Source: Campylobacter magnus (GTDB lineage Bacteria; Campylobacterota; Campylobacteria; Campylobacterales; Campylobacteraceae). From it: 64,000 nt of DNA. The notes under the pieces were generated by a model. That model was not told the DNA's origin, did no database searches, and saw only the letters and a program-made list of their open reading frames with translations. Where the stretch lies: positions 434,001 through 498,000 of the forward strand of contig NZ_JAQSLK010000001.1 in the NCBI RefSeq assembly GCF_028649595.1, written 5' to 3'. Positions 50,854 to 60,035 of this stretch are shown piece by piece. The position numbers and the translations under genes were made by a program. Numbering within the stretch: position 1 is the stretch's first letter; every line of letters starts with the position of its first letter.

Positions 50854-52101
50854 TTATAGCCCAGCTCTTCTTTTCATCTCAGTTATCATTATATCAGCAC
50901 ATTTTTCCCAGCTAAATAATTTAGCTCGCTCTAAGCCTTTTTTTGAGTTTTCTTGTCTTAAGTTTTCATTATAGTAGTAGCTTTCATAAGCTTTTATATG
51001 AGCTGCGTCATTATCGTAGTCTATCATTATACCAGCACTGCCTACTACTTCTGGTAGGCTTGAGTTATTACTTGTTATTACAGGTGTACCACAGCTCATA
51101 GCTTCTAGTGGTGGTAATCCAAAGCCTTCGTATTGAGAGGTATATACAAAAAATAAAGCTCCACTATACAATGCTGCTTGATCGCTATCATCTACATAGC
51201 CTATTTTAAGAATTTTAGATTTTATATTTTCATCCAAAGAACCTATTTCATTTTCTAGCTTTTCAATAAAAGCATCCCAGTGAGCTCCACCTAGAACAAA
51301 TACTAAATCATCTATATTATTTTTGCTAATAAAATTAGCAAAGCATTTTACTGCTCTAATTAGATTTTTTCTAGGCTCTAGGGTACAAAGTGAGAATATA
51401 TATTTTTTATTTTCTGGGATATTATATTTTTTTCTAGCTCTCGCAATTTCATCAGCATTTGCTGGTTTAAATCTCTCATCACAAGCTAGTGGGGTTACTA
51501 TTATGTTTTCAGGTTTTAAGTGTGGGAGATGCTTTAAAAAATCAGTCTTGGTGTAAGCGGAGTTGGCAAAATAATTATCAAACATCTTAAAAGATTCTAA
51601 CCAACCTTCTTGGGAATTTGGATAATACTGCGGAAAAACAAGTGGCATAACATCATGGGCAATAGAAAATTTGCATATATTTGCATCTTTCATAAAATCA
51701 TTACGAAACTCATACGCTGGAGCTAAATAAAACGTCTTTTCCGTGCTAGATACCACAGAAATATTTTTACTAGCCTTGATTCTTCTTGCCAAAAATTTCT
51801 TTAATAAAGAAGTACATTTTTGCCCAATTATTTTTTTTATTACTGTTTTTATAATAGCTTTTTGACTAAGAGCTTCTTTTTTTACAATACACTTTGGTAA
51901 AAACTCGCACCAATATTTAAGATTTTTAATAGCTAATTTATTATTATCTGTCTCATAGTAAAGAACTAATTCTATATCATCTCGCCTAGCAAACTCTTTT
52001 AGCAAGCAAGCAGCCGCAAAAAACACACCACTTCTAGCCCAATGAGCGTCTTTTATATTTGCTATTAGATTTACATTATAAATTACTTTTATTTTATCCA
52101 C
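50854..52101 (-). CDS. GT4-type glycosyltransferase, copy 2
   Basis: A 415-residue paralogue. The N-terminal half ([20 protein letters not shown]) is unlike the others beyond the common Rossmann start. The C-terminal 238 residues differ from copy 1 at about five positions, including YTSQYEG for YTSAYEG and [17 protein letters not shown] for [17 protein letters not shown]. The leader (TTCACC...GCTTATAAAAATATATCTAGAATTCC) is also duplicated with copy 1. The same donor sugar and a different acceptor are inferred from domain roles in GT-B enzymes. Confidence 0.9.
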   Translation of the reverse strand: MDKIKVIYNVNLIANIKDAHWARSGVFFAAACLLKEFARRDDIELVLYYETDNNKLAIKNLKYWCEFLPKCIVKKEALSQKAIIKTVIKKIIGQKCTSLLKKFLARRIKASKNISVVSSTEKTFYLAPAYEFRNDFMKDANICKFSIAHDVMPLVFPQYYPNSQEGWLESFKMFDNYFANSAYTKTDFLKHLPHLKPENIIVTPLACDERFKPANADEIARARKKYNIPENKKYIFSLCTLEPRKNLIRAVKCFANFISKNNIDDLVFVLGGAHWDAFIEKLENEIGSLDENIKSKILKIGYVDDSDQAALYSGALFFVYTSQYEGFGLPPLEAMSCGTPVITSNNSSLPEVVGSAGIMIDYDNDAAHIKAYESYYYNENLRQENSKKGLERAKLFSWEKCADIMITEMKRRAGL

Positions 52102-52161
52102 TTTTTCACCTTTGCTTATAAAAATATATCTAGAATTCCCTAGAGTTTGTTCTAGAATTCT

Positions 52162-53430
52162 TTATAGCCCAGCCCTTCTTTTCATCTCAGTTATCATTAT
52201 ATCAGCACATTTTTCCCAGCTAAATAATTTAGCTCTCTCTAAGCCTTTTTTTGAGTTTTCTTGTCTTAAGTTTTCATTATAGTAGTAGCTTTCATAAGCT
52301 TTTATATGAGCTGCGTCATCATCATAGTCTATCATTATACCAGCACTGCCTACTACTTCTGGTAAAGAGCTATTATTACTTGTTATTACAGGGGTTCCAC
52401 AGCTCATAGCTTCTAGTGGTGGTAAGCCAAAGCCTTCGTAAGCAGATGTATAGACAAAGAAAAGTGCGCCTGAGTATAGTGCTGCTTGATCACTATCATC
52501 TACATAGCCGATTTTAAGAATTTTAGATTTTATATTTTCATCCAAAGAACCTATTTCATTTTCTAGCTTTTCAATAAAAGCATCCCAGTGAGCTCCACCT
52601 AGAACAAATACTAAATCATCTATATTATTTTTGCTAATAAAGTTTGCAAAGCATTTTACTGCCCTAATTAGATTTTTTCTAGGTTCAAGTGTACAAAGTG
52701 AAAATATATATTTTTTATTTTCTGGGATATTATATTTTTTTCTAGCTCTCCCAATTTCATCAGCATTTGCTGGTTTAAATCTTTCATCACAGGCTAGTGG
52801 GGTTACTATTATGTTTTCAGGCTTTAAGTGTGGGAGGTATTTTAAAAAATCAGTCTTGGTGTAAGATGAGATAGCAAAGCAAGTATAGCTCTCATCAAGC
52901 TTTCTAGCAAGTTCTAAAAACCAATAATTTCCAGGATTATTTCTATACTCATCAAAAATTAGAGGAATAGCATCATAAATCACTAAAAATTTAGCTAAAT
53001 GCAAATACTCTTTTGGTGGGGCGAAAAAAGGCGAGAAAAACACACAATTTTCAGTTTTTTCTAAACTTTCTTTTTTACTGGGTACAACAGCCTTTTGCTT
53101 TAAAGCCAAAATCTTTTGCGCACTAGAATACAAAAAAGTAGTCAAAAACTTAGGCAACACACGCAAAACTGCCTTTACAAAAAGCCTAAACTGCACACCG
53201 AAAAAATGTCTTTTTACAAAAATTATTTCGCAGTTTTTTTTGCTCAAATACGGCGCAAGATTTATTCTAGCTTGTTTTTCATCACCACTACGGCAGTAAA
53301 TTTTAAGGCTTATATCATCACGCCTTAAAAACTCTTTAAGCAGTGCATCAGCTACAAAAAAAGTCCCCGTGCGCTTACCACCACGCACATTTGCTATCAG
53401 CGTCGCATCGTAGATTAAAGACAAACCCAT
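52162..53430 (-). CDS. GT4-type glycosyltransferase, copy 3
   Basis: A paralogue of 422 residues from ATG 53430 ([15 protein letters not shown]). A TTG at 53451 would add MRRNSSF, encoded by a genome repeat, and overlap trpA by 8 bp. The N-terminal half is unique. The shared C-terminal half starts at [15 protein letters not shown] and mixes variants of the other two: YTSAYEG as in copy 1, [17 protein letters not shown] closer to copy 2. That pattern fits gene conversion. Only 14 bp separate this start from the trpA stop, so it may be read from the trp transcript. Confidence 0.9.
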   Translation of the reverse strand: MGLSLIYDATLIANVRGGKRTGTFFVADALLKEFLRRDDISLKIYCRSGDEKQARINLAPYLSKKNCEIIFVKRHFFGVQFRLFVKAVLRVLPKFLTTFLYSSAQKILALKQKAVVPSKKESLEKTENCVFFSPFFAPPKEYLHLAKFLVIYDAIPLIFDEYRNNPGNYWFLELARKLDESYTCFAISSYTKTDFLKYLPHLKPENIIVTPLACDERFKPANADEIGRARKKYNIPENKKYIFSLCTLEPRKNLIRAVKCFANFISKNNIDDLVFVLGGAHWDAFIEKLENEIGSLDENIKSKILKIGYVDDSDQAALYSGALFFVYTSAYEGFGLPPLEAMSCGTPVITSNNSSLPEVVGSAGIMIDYDDDAAHIKAYESYYYNENLRQENSKKGLERAKLFSWEKCADIMITEMKRRAGL

Positions 53431-53443
53431 AAAACTAGAATTC

Positions 53444-54187
53444 CTACGCAAACAGCTTGCTTATTAGCGCATTTAATTTGCTTACGCTTTTATTTTTAGA
53501 GGCCTCAACAAGCACCGTGCCCATTATCACACCATCACAAAAAGAGCGCAGTCTTTTTACATCTTCATTGCTTCGCACGCCAAAGCCCACCGCCACAGGC
53601 AAAGAGCTTATTTTTTTGATATTTTTTGCCAGCTCTTTTAGGCGGTCCTCTGGGCTTTGTTTGCTACCAGTTACGCCAAGGCTTGCTATCATATACACAA
53701 AGCCACTTGCGTGTTTTAGTATCTTCTTAGCTCTATGACCGGTAGTTACGCTAATTAGCGGCACAAGGGCGATGCCAAGTTTGGCGCATTTTTTAGCCAA
53801 AGAACAATTTTCTTCAAAAGGCAAATCTGGGATAATAAGCCCACTAATGCCCACCTTCGCACAATCAGCGATAAACTCATCCTCGCCATAGCTAAAAATC
53901 GTATTATAATAAACTAAAAAAACAAGGCATTTTGTAGTTTTTACTGAGCCAAGCATATGAAAAACAGCCCTAGCATTTACGCCACTATTTACCGCCTCAA
54001 AGCTCGCATCACGGATCACAGGGCCATCAGCGATAGGATCACTATATGGAATTCCTATCTCAAGCAAATCCAAAGCCGAGTTATCAAGGGCGTTTAAAAA
54101 CTCTTTTGTATATTCTAAGCTAGGATATCCAGCTACCAAGTAGCCGATATTTGCCCCATTTTTAAAGGCTTTTTTAAACTTATCCAT
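53444..54187 (-). CDS. trpA: Tryptophan synthase alpha subunit
   Basis: A 247-residue TIM barrel. LLEIGIPYSDPIADGPVIRDAS carries the catalytic Glu and Asp, and GISGLIIPDLPFEE and VAVGFGVRSNEDVK (phosphate loop) follow. It cleaves indole-3-glycerol phosphate and channels indole to TrpB. The ATG overlaps the trpB stop by 8 bp. Downstream it runs into glycosyltransferase copy 3. The length is slightly short of the E. coli protein but all core motifs are present. Confidence 0.96.
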   Translation of the reverse strand: MDKFKKAFKNGANIGYLVAGYPSLEYTKEFLNALDNSALDLLEIGIPYSDPIADGPVIRDASFEAVNSGVNARAVFHMLGSVKTTKCLVFLVYYNTIFSYGEDEFIADCAKVGISGLIIPDLPFEENCSLAKKCAKLGIALVPLISVTTGHRAKKILKHASGFVYMIASLGVTGSKQSPEDRLKELAKNIKKISSLPVAVGFGVRSNEDVKRLRSFCDGVIMGTVLVEASKNKSVSKLNALISKLFA

Positions 54188-55361
54188 AGATTGTTCCTTT
54201 TTTGTAGTTCATTACTGTATCCATGTCTTTATCGCCTCTGCCTGAGACATTTACTACGATATTTGAGCGTTTTTTTAGACCTTTGCATAGCCTTGGCAGC
54301 AGCCCTAGCGCGTGAGAGCTCTCGATTGCTGGGATGATGCCCTCTAACCTACTTAAAAGTTTAAGCGCTTCTATACACTCATCGTCTGTTACAGCCTCGT
54401 ATTTAGCACGCCCAATATCCTTTAAATGCGAGTGCTGCGGCCCCACACCTGGATAATCAAGCCCAGCTGAAATACTATGAACCGGACTTATACAGCCATT
54501 TTCATCTTGTAGCACTAGGGTTTTCATGCCGTGAATTATGCCATCGCGGCCTTTGCTCATCGTACCTGCGTGATACGGCGTCTCTAGTCCAAGCCCAGCA
54601 GCCTCAACGCCTATTAGCTCCACGCTTTTATCATCTAAAAAGCCTGAGAATATACCTATTGCGTTACTTCCGCCGCCCACGCAGGCTACTACGATATCAG
54701 GCTTTACGCTAAGTTTTTTTAGCTGTGCTTTTGCCTCTTTGCCGATTACGCTTTGAAAATCACGCACGATTTTTGGATAAGGATGTGGGCCAACAGCCGA
54801 GCCTATCACATAAAAGCGACTTTCTATCTCATTTACCCAGGCTTGAATTGCCGCAGTAGTTGCTTCTTTTAGCGTTTTTAGTCCGTCTTCTATTCGCACA
54901 ACTCTTGCGCCTAGAAGCTCGATTTTATGGACATTTAGAGCTTGCCTTGCTGCATCCACAGCGCCCATATACACATCGCACTCTAAGCCCAAAAGCGCAG
55001 CGGCTGTCGCAGTAGCTAGTCCGTGCTGACCAGCGCCTGTTTCAGCTAGCACCTTAGTCTTGCCCATGTATTTTGCTAGTAGAGCTTGGGCGATAGAGTT
55101 ATTGATTTTATGCGCTCCGGTGTGGTTTAGATCCTCACGCTTTAAATAAATATTATGCCCAAAATGCTCACTTAATCTTTTTGCGTGATACATAGGGCTA
55201 GGACGCCCTACATAAGTGCTAAGCAGCTCCTTTAACTCACGCTGAAACTTCTTTGTAGGCACGATTTTTTTATACGCTTTTTCAAGCTCGATTAGCGCAC
55301 TCATCACAGTCTCAGGCACAAACTGACCGCCATATTTACCAAAATAACTATTCATTTTCAA
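54180..55361 (-). CDS. trpB: Tryptophan synthase beta subunit
   Basis: A 393-residue PLP enzyme. LNHTGAHKINNSIAQ carries the PLP lysine, AETGAGQHGLATA the catalytic Glu region, and CVGGGSNAIG the phosphate clamp. It condenses indole with serine. FGKYGGQFVPETVM is the standard TrpB1 start. A 79-bp gap containing one TTGGAATTCCAA palindrome separates it from the DUF-type membrane gene upstream. Confidence 0.97.
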   Translation of the reverse strand: MKMNSYFGKYGGQFVPETVMSALIELEKAYKKIVPTKKFQRELKELLSTYVGRPSPMYHAKRLSEHFGHNIYLKREDLNHTGAHKINNSIAQALLAKYMGKTKVLAETGAGQHGLATATAAALLGLECDVYMGAVDAARQALNVHKIELLGARVVRIEDGLKTLKEATTAAIQAWVNEIESRFYVIGSAVGPHPYPKIVRDFQSVIGKEAKAQLKKLSVKPDIVVACVGGGSNAIGIFSGFLDDKSVELIGVEAAGLGLETPYHAGTMSKGRDGIIHGMKTLVLQDENGCISPVHSISAGLDYPGVGPQHSHLKDIGRAKYEAVTDDECIEALKLLSRLEGIIPAIESSHALGLLPRLCKGLKKRSNIVVNVSGRGDKDMDTVMNYKKGTIYG

Positions 55362-55445
55362 GCCTTGTTTTATTAAAAAATTTTGCGATTATAGCATAAT
55401 TTCAAAGAAATTTTAGTAATTCCACTTTTGGAATTCCAAAATTTA

Positions 55446-56192
55446 TCACCTTTTTTCTAGCTTTTTAAAGCCCCACCACGCTACAAATAGTAGCATCCAA
55501 GCAATGATAAAGCCAGCAAATCCTACAAAAATACCAAATACACTAAGACACAAAATCACGCTTACAACATTTATCCAAAACGCCCATAAAAACAGCGAAC
55601 TCCCACTTAGCCTAGAAAGTTCGGCGTGTATTTTATAGCCATAAATCGCCACGATTAGAGCGATTACACCGCCAAGCAAAAGCACAGCTATCATGCTTGC
55701 GCCTATGCCTACATCCTCGCTATTAGCTAGCACACCCATGCTCACGCCAAAAATGAGTGCTAGCATAAAAACGAGAAAAACACCCAAAAAGCTAATAATT
55801 ACAGCGATAATGTAATTTTTAAATAAGCTTTTGCTCGCTGCTGCCTTGCTAACTGAGTAAATCGCCATTGAATATAGCACAAAGCCCACAATAGCAATGA
55901 TTTGCCCGATATATGGAATAAAGTTAAAAAATTGAAGTCCAAGCCCCCAAAGCGCCTTTAGCCTAGCAGAGCTAATGCTATCAGCTGATAAAATGCTACT
56001 TACATTTACATTTTCATTGATTATATAAATAGACTTTGCCACTCTCTCATCAAAGCTTACAAAATCCACCTGCGAACCAGTTAGCATAGCTAGGTCTTTA
56101 TCACCTAGATTTACAACATCGTTTTTATCATATTCATAGCGTTTGCCATCATCGCCGCTTATAAGCTGGGGGCTTAGAATTTTACCTTGCAT
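55446..56192 (-). CDS. Membrane protein of unknown function inside the trp cluster
   Basis: A 248-residue protein. About 70 N-terminal residues form a soluble domain (GKILSPQLISGDDGKRYEYDKNDVVN... VDFVSFDERVAKSIYII), resembling small beta-barrel domains that precede DUF996-type membrane proteins. Five hydrophobic segments follow (about 87-110, 125-150, 160-185, 195-215, 222-242). It is not a tryptophan enzyme. It lies 20 bp after trpF and 84 bp before trpB on the same strand, so it is probably co-transcribed. AAAGGAT precedes the ATG. Confidence 0.8.
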   Translation of the reverse strand: MQGKILSPQLISGDDGKRYEYDKNDVVNLGDKDLAMLTGSQVDFVSFDERVAKSIYIINENVNVSSILSADSISSARLKALWGLGLQFFNFIPYIGQIIAIVGFVLYSMAIYSVSKAAASKSLFKNYIIAVIISFLGVFLVFMLALIFGVSMGVLANSEDVGIGASMIAVLLLGGVIALIVAIYGYKIHAELSRLSGSSLFLWAFWINVVSVILCLSVFGIFVGFAGFIIAWMLLFVAWWGFKKLEKR

Positions 56193-56212
56193 TTTTTATC
56201 CTTTTTGTAATT

Positions 56213-56812
56213 TTAGCTATAAATTTGCTCTAAAACTTTTATTATTTTTTCGCTTTCTTTAAAGCCCTGTTCGTTTTCTAGCTTTGAGTTAAAATCAAGC
56301 AGGGCACAGCCAAGCCCACTAGCCTTTTTAGCGTTTTTCTCACTTAGCCCACCTGCTATTGCGTAAGGAATTCTAGAATTCCTAAGTGGTTCTAGAATTC
56401 CCCACTCAAAGCTAAGACCATTTCCACCAAGTTCTTTGCCCTTATAATCAAAAAGTGCTAAATCAAAATCGCCTTCAAGCTCAGGCAAAGCATCATTTAC
56501 GCTAAAAACCTGCCACACTTCACAGGGGCTAAACTCCGTTTTGTTTTCTACTTTTTCATAGACTTGAACGGCGTCTAAAAAGCCCATTTTTGCCACGCTT
56601 TTTGCCTGCGCCAAGTCCTTAAAAACACCCACTGCTTTTATACCATAGCTTTTAGCAAGGGTGGCGATTTGCTCTGCTGTTTTAGTGCTAACCTGCCTTT
56701 TGCTAGGTGCAAAGATTAAGCCTATAAAATCAACTCTTTTGCCCCTAAACTCGCACTCACAAACTGCCTTTGCCTCAGCTAGTGTTTTTATCCCACAGAT
56801 TTTTATTTTCAT
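56213..56812 (-). CDS. trpF: Phosphoribosylanthranilate isomerase
   Basis: A 199-residue TIM barrel. MKIKICGIK carries the catalytic Cys; LALFDYKGKELGGNGLSFEW carries the catalytic Asp and phosphate-binding GG; AIAGGLSEKNA is the second phosphate loop. It converts PRA to CdRP in tryptophan synthesis. Two genome repeats (56371-56402) are embedded in frame and encode GILEPLRNSRIP between those two loops, apparently an insertion in a surface helix. It may be slightly impaired but no essential motif is lost. Confidence 0.93.
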   Translation of the reverse strand: MKIKICGIKTLAEAKAVCECEFRGKRVDFIGLIFAPSKRQVSTKTAEQIATLAKSYGIKAVGVFKDLAQAKSVAKMGFLDAVQVYEKVENKTEFSPCEVWQVFSVNDALPELEGDFDLALFDYKGKELGGNGLSFEWGILEPLRNSRIPYAIAGGLSEKNAKKASGLGCALLDFNSKLENEQGFKESEKIIKVLEQIYS

Positions 56813-56878
56813 CTCTTGCCTAAATTATAATGAAATTCTAGAATTCCAAACTAAAAAAACTTAGGAATTCTAGAATTC

Positions 56879-57898
56879 CTATCCCAAATTCCGTCCCAAA
56901 TAATCCTGCCAAAACGCCCAAGTCTTGCCACTATCAAGCGCATCTTCAACCACGCTTTTAGCATCTTTTGGATTTGCTACCATGTCAGCCGCGTACAGCG
57001 CAAACATAGCGTTAAATACGACTATATCACGCTTTGCGCCTTTTAGCTCGCCACGCAAAATAGCATTTAGGTCACTAGCATTTGCCACGCTGTCCCCACC
57101 AGCGATATCAAGGTGAAATGCCCGCTTAAAGCCAAACTCTTCTGGCGTAATTTTATAGCTTATCACAGAGCCATCTTTTAGCTCGTGTATGAGCGTCTCA
57201 TCACACAGCGTGATCTCATCCATGCCATCCATGCCGTGCACCACAAGAGCGTGCTTTCGCCCTAGTTTGCCAAGAGTATGCGCAAGCAGCTCATTTACAC
57301 TCTCTAAATAATTTCCCATGATTTGATTGCTTAGAGCTGTGTTTGGATTTAGTAGGGGTCCTAGCACATTAAAAACAGTGCCGATTTTAAGCCGTGAGCG
57401 CACAGGGGCGACCTTTGCTGTAGCTTTGTGAAAAAACGGTGCATGAAAAAAAGCTAGTTTTTTGCTATCCATAAGCTCCCTTAAAGCCCCTAGATCATCG
57501 CTTAGCTTTATGCCAAGAGCATCTAGTGTATCGCTTGATCCTGCTGCGCTTGAAATCGCCCTATTTCCATGCTTTGCTACCCTTACGCCTAGACTTGCTA
57601 AAATTATTGCGCAGGCTGTGGAGATATTTATAGTTTTTAGCGCATCCCCACCGGTGCCAACTATATCAAACATCGGCGCAGAATCGCTATAAGTTTGCGA
57701 GTATTTCATCACTTCACGCACAAGAGCTGCCAAGCTATCAGCATAAAGCGACTTTTCGCTAATAAGCACCAAAAGCCCAGCTAGCTGAACCTCATCAAAC
57801 TCCCCTGCCATAACAGAGCTAAAAATCGCCTCAAAGTCGCTACTATCAAGCGGATAGCCCCTTTGAAGTTTTAGCATAAAAGGCGCAAAATTTGCCAT
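56879..57898 (-). CDS. trpD: Anthranilate phosphoribosyltransferase
   Basis: A 339-residue protein. VGTGGDALKTINISTACAI is the PRPP-binding glycine-rich motif, KHGNRAISSAAGSSDTLDALG follows, and FFHAPFFHKATAKVAPVRSRLKIGTVFNVLGPLLNP completes the signature. The start MANFAPFMLKL at 57898 is chosen because AAGGAT lies seven bases upstream; an ATG nine codons earlier lacks one. It is a free-standing TrpD, not fused to TrpG. The gap to trpF holds a repeat pair (56837-56878). Confidence 0.95.
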   Translation of the reverse strand: MANFAPFMLKLQRGYPLDSSDFEAIFSSVMAGEFDEVQLAGLLVLISEKSLYADSLAALVREVMKYSQTYSDSAPMFDIVGTGGDALKTINISTACAIILASLGVRVAKHGNRAISSAAGSSDTLDALGIKLSDDLGALRELMDSKKLAFFHAPFFHKATAKVAPVRSRLKIGTVFNVLGPLLNPNTALSNQIMGNYLESVNELLAHTLGKLGRKHALVVHGMDGMDEITLCDETLIHELKDGSVISYKITPEEFGFKRAFHLDIAGGDSVANASDLNAILRGELKGAKRDIVVFNAMFALYAADMVANPKDAKSVVEDALDSGKTWAFWQDYLGRNLG

Positions 57899-58018
57899 TT
57901 TTTTATCCTTGTTTTTATAAATCAATATAAGAATTTAAGTATTTTATAGCTTCTTTAAAGCTCTTAAAAGTGTAAAATCGCCATTTTTTATGTCTTATCC
58001 ATTATTTGCAAGGACTTT

Positions 58019-58600
58019 TTAGCCCTTTAAATGCACAAAATTTTCTATTATCCCACGGCCATAGGTGGTAAAGTAGCTCTCAGGGTGAAACTGAATTCCA
58101 TATATCGGCAAAGTAGCGTGAGAAAGTGCCATGATGATATTATCATCCTTTGAGCGAGCGGTACAAATTAGCTCACTAGGCAGATTATCAGCGTAGAGTG
58201 AGTGGTAGCGCATTACCTCAAACTCGCTTGGCAAGCCTTTAAACACAGGGCTAGGCGCGGTGATTTCTACCATGCTAGTTTTGCCGTGCTTTGGATTTTC
58301 AAGGCGTTTAATATCCGCACCAAAGCTAAGCGCGATTGCTTGATGACCTAAGCAAACACCCAAAATCGGCGCTGTTATCTTGCCAGCTTTGGCAAATTCT
58401 AGAATTTCAAGGCACACGCCACTATCTTTTGGATGCTTTGGGCCTGGGCTTAAAATTATCTTACTTGGCGAAAGGCTTACTACTTCATCAGCTGTTATTT
58501 CATCATTTCGCAGGCATTTTATCTCTTCATCAGTGGCAACTAGGGCGTATTGATAGATGTTAAAAACAAAGCTATCAAAGTTATCAATCATTAAAATCAT
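58019..58600 (-). CDS. trpG: Glutamine amidotransferase of anthranilate/aminodeoxychorismate synthase
   Basis: A protein of about 193 residues, class I amidotransferase: ILMIDNFDSFVFNI start, PGPKHPKDSG oxyanion region, GVCLGHQAI with nucleophilic Cys, and YGIQFHPESYFT with catalytic His and Glu. It supplies ammonia to TrpE or PabB. The position at the head of the trp cluster favours TrpG, but no trpE is adjacent, and a shared TrpG/PabA role is possible. The start at 58600 is preferred over 58630. It is divergent from ribD with about 60 bp between starts. Confidence 0.88.
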   Translation of the reverse strand: MILMIDNFDSFVFNIYQYALVATDEEIKCLRNDEITADEVVSLSPSKIILSPGPKHPKDSGVCLEILEFAKAGKITAPILGVCLGHQAIALSFGADIKRLENPKHGKTSMVEITAPSPVFKGLPSEFEVMRYHSLYADNLPSELICTARSKDDNIIMALSHATLPIYGIQFHPESYFTTYGRGIIENFVHLKG

Positions 58601-58645
58601 CTTTGCTCTTTTTTTTATAAATTTGCGCAAAATTATATCTAATTT

Positions 58646-58654
58646 GGCTATAAT
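58646..58654 (+). promoter_or_regulatory. -10 promoter of ribD, possibly giving a leaderless mRNA
   Basis: TGGCTATAAT holds a perfect TATAAT at 58649-58654. The ribD ATG is only 7 bp further, about where transcription would start. There is no ribosome site between them. Confidence 0.6.
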
Positions 58655-58661
58655 TTTGCTT

Positions 58662-59675
58662 ATGAGTGATGAATTTTTTATGAAACTTGCGCTTGATGAG
58701 GCGTGGAAATATCAGCTTTTAACCTACCCAAATCCAGCTGTGGGCTGCGCTATCGTGGATAAAAACGGCAAGCTTCTTGCCCTGGGTGCCCACAAATGCG
58801 CTGGCCTCGCTCACGCAGAGCTTGGGGCTGTAACTTTGGCGCTATGCAAGCTAAAACCTGAGCTAAAAAGCGAGCTTTTGCGCCTTGAAAATAACCCAAA
58901 TGAGCTATACGATTTTATTTTAAAAAATCATAAAGGCGCATTAAATGGTGCTTGTGCTTTTGTTAGCTTAGAGCCCTGCACGCATTTTGGCAAAACTCCG
59001 CCTTGTGCTTTGCTGCTGCGTGATTTGGGCTTTTGCCGTGTGGTTTTTGGCTCGGCTGATTTAGGCGGGCAAGCAAAGGGCGGCGCAAAACTACTAGCAA
59101 ACGCTGGTGTGAGCGTAGAGCAAAGCACTTTAAAATCAAAATGCGATGAGCTTTTAGAGCCTTTTTTAGCGTGGCAAAGTGGGCATTTTGCTTTTTTTAA
59201 GCTGGCTTTAAGTCTAAATGGCGTTTATACTGGCAAAATAAGCAGCCAAATAGCACAAAAGCATTGCCATGATCTACGCTCAAAGCTTGATCTGCTAGTA
59301 ATCGGTGGCAATACAGTTCGCAGCGACCGCCCTATTTTGGATGCTAGATTTTCTACTACCAAACATGCGCCTGATGTGCTAATTTACAGCCGCGAAAGCG
59401 AGTTTGATGGGCAAATTCCACTTTTTAGCGTTTTAAATCGCAAGGTAGATATTAAAAGCGATTTAGAGCTTTTAAAAAAGGCAAAATTTGCTATGATTGA
59501 GGGGGCTGGCAGGCTTTTTAAAGCCCTTGAAAACGAGTTTAGCTGGGTGTTAATCTATCAAAGCAAAAGCTTTAAAAAAGGGAGTTTTTTGGATATAAGC
59601 AAAAGCCTTGAAATTATGCATAGCACGCCACTTGGGGCTGATACTGCGCTGTGGTGTAAAGTACTAGAAAATTAA
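58662..59675 (+). CDS. ribD: RibD, riboflavin deaminase/reductase
   Basis: A 337-residue bifunctional enzyme. The N-terminal zinc deaminase has AHAELGAV (HAE) and SLEPCTHFGKTPPCALLL (PCxxxGxxPPC). The C-terminal reductase has LALSLNGVYTG and VIGGNTVRSDRPILDAR. It catalyses deamination and then reduction of the pyrimidine intermediate in riboflavin synthesis. The start MSDEFFMKLALDEA at 58662 fits the family; the Met at 58680 is an alternative. No FMN riboswitch is seen upstream. The C-terminal domain is somewhat short but complete. Confidence 0.95.
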   Translation: MSDEFFMKLALDEAWKYQLLTYPNPAVGCAIVDKNGKLLALGAHKCAGLAHAELGAVTLALCKLKPELKSELLRLENNPNELYDFILKNHKGALNGACAFVSLEPCTHFGKTPPCALLLRDLGFCRVVFGSADLGGQAKGGAKLLANAGVSVEQSTLKSKCDELLEPFLAWQSGHFAFFKLALSLNGVYTGKISSQIAQKHCHDLRSKLDLLVIGGNTVRSDRPILDARFSTTKHAPDVLIYSRESEFDGQIPLFSVLNRKVDIKSDLELLKKAKFAMIEGAGRLFKALENEFSWVLIYQSKSFKKGSFLDISKSLEIMHSTPLGADTALWCKVLEN

Positions 59676-60035
59676 GGAATTCTAGAATCCCCTGTCATCC
59701 CCCAGCCCTTTTGAGGGATCTCTATATGGAATTTTAGTTTAAGGAATTCTAAGGAATTCTAAATTCTAGGGAATTCTAGATTATATGGAATTCTAAATTC
59801 TAAGGAATTCTAGAGTTATTTCACAACTTGAATTCCCTAGAATTCCCTAAAATACCTAAATCTTAGAGTACAAAGCAAAAATATATAAAATTGCTATATA
59901 TTTAAAGAATTCTTATGAAAATTCCTTTAAATAAAGATTTTAAATACCTAGTTATTTGCTATTTATATAGATTTTACTAACTAAAAGTTTAATCTTTTTT
60001 AATAAAATCAAAACAAAAATATAAAAGGCTATATA
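59676..60035. repeat. Gene-free stretch with a repeat cluster, ribD to mnmA
   Basis: 59676-59850 holds about ten degenerate palindrome units (AAGGAATTCTAAGGAATTCTAAATTCTAGGG and similar). The rest, up to the mnmA ATG, is AT-rich with no open frame of note and probably carries the mnmA promoter; AAAAGGCTATATA precedes the ATG. Confidence 0.82.

Noticed and set aside
58601-58661. FMN riboswitch before ribD or a trp leader peptide before trpG
   Set aside because: The divergent spacer is only about 60 bp, too small for an FMN riboswitch, and no short Trp-rich frame is visible.
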